From NCBI GenBank assembly GCA_045656705.1, contig JAZORR010000041.1, forward strand, positions 1 to 64,000: a DNA stretch of 64,000 nt, read 5' to 3'. The notes below the pieces were generated by a model. The model saw only the letters and a list, made by a program, of their open reading frames with translations. It was not told where the DNA came from and ran no database searches. Shown here piece after piece: positions 62,211 to 64,000 of this stretch. Source of the DNA: RGIG4576 sp045656705. GTDB taxonomy: Bacteria > Bacteroidota > Bacteroidia > Bacteroidales > Muribaculaceae. Every line of letters begins with the position of its first letter. The stretch's first letter is position 1. A program made the position numbers and the translations under genes.

Positions 62211-62570
62211 TCAATCAAGGTCGGGTATCTCAGTGATTTCGGCATCGCTCCAAAGCGATTCCAAGCAATACAAATCGCGTACATCAGGCAAGAATACATG
62301 CACATACACTGTGCCATAGTCGAGCACAATCCATTGACTATTCTTGTATCCGTCGTAATTGTAGGGTTTCACCGAAATTTTCTCTTGCACATATCGACGC
62401 ACGCTATCGGCAATAGAACTCACTTGCTGAGTAGATGTGCCATTGCAAATCACAAATCCTCGTGTGGTGGCATCTTCGATTTTGCTCATATCCACGTGAG
62501 TAATGCTTTTTCCTTTCTTTTCTTGAATACCTTCTATAATTGTTTGTATCAATTCTTTTTGTTTAATCAT
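62211..62570 (-). CDS. rsfS: Ribosome silencing factor RsfS
   Basis: RsfS binds ribosomal protein L14 and keeps the subunits apart when nutrients run low. The 119 residues carry the family core: KKGKSITHVDMSKIEDAT (about 18-35), the FVICNGTSTQQVSSIADSV segment and the WIVLDYGTVYVHVF motif (about 85-98). It is the first gene of the rsfS-ftsH pair and has a full promoter about 140 bases upstream. Confidence 0.95.
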   Translation of the reverse strand: MIKQKELIQTIIEGIQEKKGKSITHVDMSKIEDATTRGFVICNGTSTQQVSSIADSVRRYVQEKISVKPYNYDGYKNSQWIVLDYGTVYVHVFLPDVRDLYCLESLWSDAEITEIPDLD

Positions 62571-62709
62571 ATAATGAGTATAAAATCTTTTTTATTAATG
62601 TAGGGTATAATTATTTTGTTGTCATACGACACATTTATGTAATTACTAACAAAAAATATGCCAAATTGTGTTTTTCGCTCAAAAAAATACTTCGAGAAAG
62701 AAAAACATA

Positions 62710-62741
62710 CAAAGGTAGTGCAAGCCGCAAAACTTTCCAAA
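62710..62741 (-). promoter_or_regulatory. Promoter of rsfS-ftsH
   Basis: On the minus strand TTTG (62738-62741), 20 bases and TACCTTTG (62710-62717), a full match to the consensus. The leader would be about 134 bases. Confidence 0.75.
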
Positions 62742-62802
62742 TCCCTATATCAAAATAGCCAAAAATAATGTGAATTTCACTAAAATACAACCTATTGAGA
62801 TG

Positions 62803-64000
62803 TTATGGCTTAATGGTGTTGTATCGTGGGAAACGAAATACAATAGATAGTGCTACCATCACTGCCAACGCCCAAGCATAATAAAGATGTGGCAGAAAGG
62901 CAGTAGGCGACACTTGTGCCAGCCCGGCAGCAAGCAGAATCTGTGCGCCATAAGGTATGACACATTGTACTATACACGAACAGGTGTCGAGTATACTTGC
63001 CACTTTGCGAGAGTCGAGGTGATATTTTTGTGCAATTTCGCGACTGAGCTCGCCCACTGTGATAATGGCAATAGTATTATTGGCAGTACACACATTCACT
63101 ATACTCACAAGCACTGCAATGGTGGATTGCGCACCACGAATGCCACTGATGCGATGTGTGAGTTTCTGCATAAGGAATTGAATGCCCCCGTTGTGCTTGA
63201 TAATAGCCAGCATGCCCGAGGCAAGTAGAGTTACCACAATAAGGTCGCCCATACTCGATATGCCACTACCCATGTGGCTACACATGTCGAGCAGATGAAT
63301 ATCGGTGAATATAAATCCTGTAATCACGCTCATGATAATGCCTATGGTAAGCACCGAAAGCACATTCATTCCCGAAACAGCCATCACTATCACAGCCACG
63401 TAAGGAAGTACGAGCCAATGCGATACATCTGATTGGAACGATAGGGTGTAAATCTCGCTTTGTCCCATTATTATATATGTGGCGAGTGTGATGAGTGCTG
63501 CAGGCAAGGCAATCCAAAGGTTGGCTTTGAACTTATCGGTCATATCGCATCCTTGACTGCGAGTAGATGCAATAGTGGTGTCGGAGATAAACGACAGATT
63601 ATCGCCAAAGAACGAACCACCAATCACAGCTGCCACAAACATAGGAATGTCTTGCCCTGTGTTTTCGGCAAGTTGCAGAGCAAAAGGCGTGAGCGACACT
63701 ATAGTGCCCACCGATGTGCCTATAGATAATGAAATGAAGCACGAAGCAAGGAAAATCCCCGGAATGATGAATTGCGGAGGCAATATTTGCAAAGTGAGGT
63801 TTACTGTGGCATCAATAGCCCCGATTTCTTTGGCTAAAGCCGCAAAGGCACCAGCCAGGATGAAAATCCGTATCATATAAAGAATGTCGGGATTGGCAGC
63901 TCCTTGTGAGAAGATGTTGAATCTTTCTTTGAGAGGAGTGCTCTTGTGTGTGGTGATAACCGACCAAATGGTGGCAATGATAAAAGCCACCGAGATAGGC
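62803..64000 (-). CDS. NhaC-type Na+/H+ antiporter (5' end outside the window)
   Basis: The frame stays open to the window edge, and its only early start candidate is a GTG (valine) codon at 63990. The true start is therefore beyond the end. At least 399 codons are present. About ten membrane helices can be seen. Conserved NhaC stretches include FISLSIGTSVGTIVSLTPFA, GGSFFGDNLSFISDTTIAS and ANNTIAIITVGELSREIA. It should exchange Na+ for H+ across the inner membrane. Malate/lactate-type NhaC relatives cannot be ruled out. Confidence 0.88.
   Translation of the reverse strand, partial: PISVAFIIATIWSVITTHKSTPLKERFNIFSQGAANPDILYMIRIFILAGAFAALAKEIGAIDATVNLTLQILPPQFIIPGIFLASCFISLSIGTSVGTIVSLTPFALQLAENTGQDIPMFVAAVIGGSFFGDNLSFISDTTIASTRSQGCDMTDKFKANLWIALPAALITLATYIIMGQSEIYTLSFQSDVSHWLVLPYVAVIVMAVSGMNVLSVLTIGIIMSVITGFIFTDIHLLDMCSHMGSGISSMGDLIVVTLLASGMLAIIKHNGGIQFLMQKLTHRISGIRGAQSTIAVLVSIVNVCTANNTIAIITVGELSREIAQKYHLDSRKVASILDTCSCIVQCVIPYGAQILLAAGLAQVSPTAFLPHLYYAWALAVMVALSIVFRFPRYNTIKP

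Noticed and set aside
1..64000. CRISPR array, rRNA operon or intact insertion sequence
   Set aside because: No regularly spaced repeats of 25-40 bases, no rRNA sequence and no intact transposase or integrase were seen.

Overview
The window is chromosomal DNA of a member of the order Bacteroidales (phylum Bacteroidota). The evidence is consistent. Many genes carry the phylum's promoter form (TTTG, 19-20 bases, TAnnTTTG). Type IX secretion genes porU and porV are present, as are gldE and several Bacteroidota families (DUF3078, DUF3127, DUF3316-like, DUF3667, DUF4296). Secreted proteins end in a type-IX-like C-terminal tail, and there is a giant BspA-like leucine-rich-repeat surface protein. The family within the order cannot be fixed from the sequence; a host-associated relative of Prevotella, Porphyromonas or Muribaculaceae would fit. 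Most of the window is housekeeping. Accessory or decaying DNA lies mainly at 24.5-25.0 kb and 30.7-42.1 kb.

Layout. 0-3.1 kb: an unrecognised 239-aa protein, a secreted 535-aa protein with a sorting-tail-like C-terminus, and tRNA-Ser(UGA). 3.2-6.9 kb: gldE, a phosphopantetheinyl transferase and a C69 peptidase on the plus strand. 7-16 kb (minus strand): a three-gene envelope operon headed by a DUF3078 barrel, a Bax-inhibitor-1 membrane protein, argS, a sodium:solute symporter, rpmA and rplU, and a secreted repeat/zinc-finger protein. 16.1-22.6 kb (plus): rex, a FAH-like protein, porU, porV and ispF. 22.7-29.6 kb: a secreted Cys/Lys-rich peptide, a ModF-like double ABC ATPase, a degraded small gene, mutS2 and ligA. 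29.8-42 kb: a TerB-like/nuclease fusion, tRNA-Arg(UCU) with an integrase relic and paired direct repeats, a disrupted DUF3316-like gene, a DUF3667 protein, a broken sorting-tail fragment, the 1905-aa BspA-like protein and, just upstream of it, a membrane-spanning TPR-HTH regulator. 42-52 kb (minus): HD hydrolase, DUF4296, lspA, a DksA-like regulator, ileS, ddl, a membrane-anchored murF-like ligase and an alpha/beta hydrolase. 52.4-64 kb: tRNA-Ser(GCU), mltG, miaB, alaS, a MerR-type regulator, a ROK kinase, a small membrane protein, DUF3127, ftsH, rsfS and a NhaC-type antiporter cut by the window end.

How the parts work together. PorU (sortase) and PorV (outer-membrane shuttle) would process exported proteins with C-terminal sorting domains. 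The products at 1139-2746 and 34008-39725 have suitable tails, and a broken copy of such a tail lies at 33.5-33.8 kb. Envelope building recurs: MltG, MurF/Ddl, LspA and the DUF3078 barrel. The most unusual signals are: (i) a 65-bp module (a -7 box, a fixed 18-bp spacer and an imperfect palindrome) repeated in front of two unrelated operons; (ii) a regulator-surface protein pair next to fragments of related genes; (iii) three successive pairs of direct repeats in front of an integrase stub beside tRNA-Arg; (iv) a TerB-like domain fused to a PD-(D/E)XK-type nuclease; (v) a 65-residue mature peptide with 12 regularly spaced cysteines.
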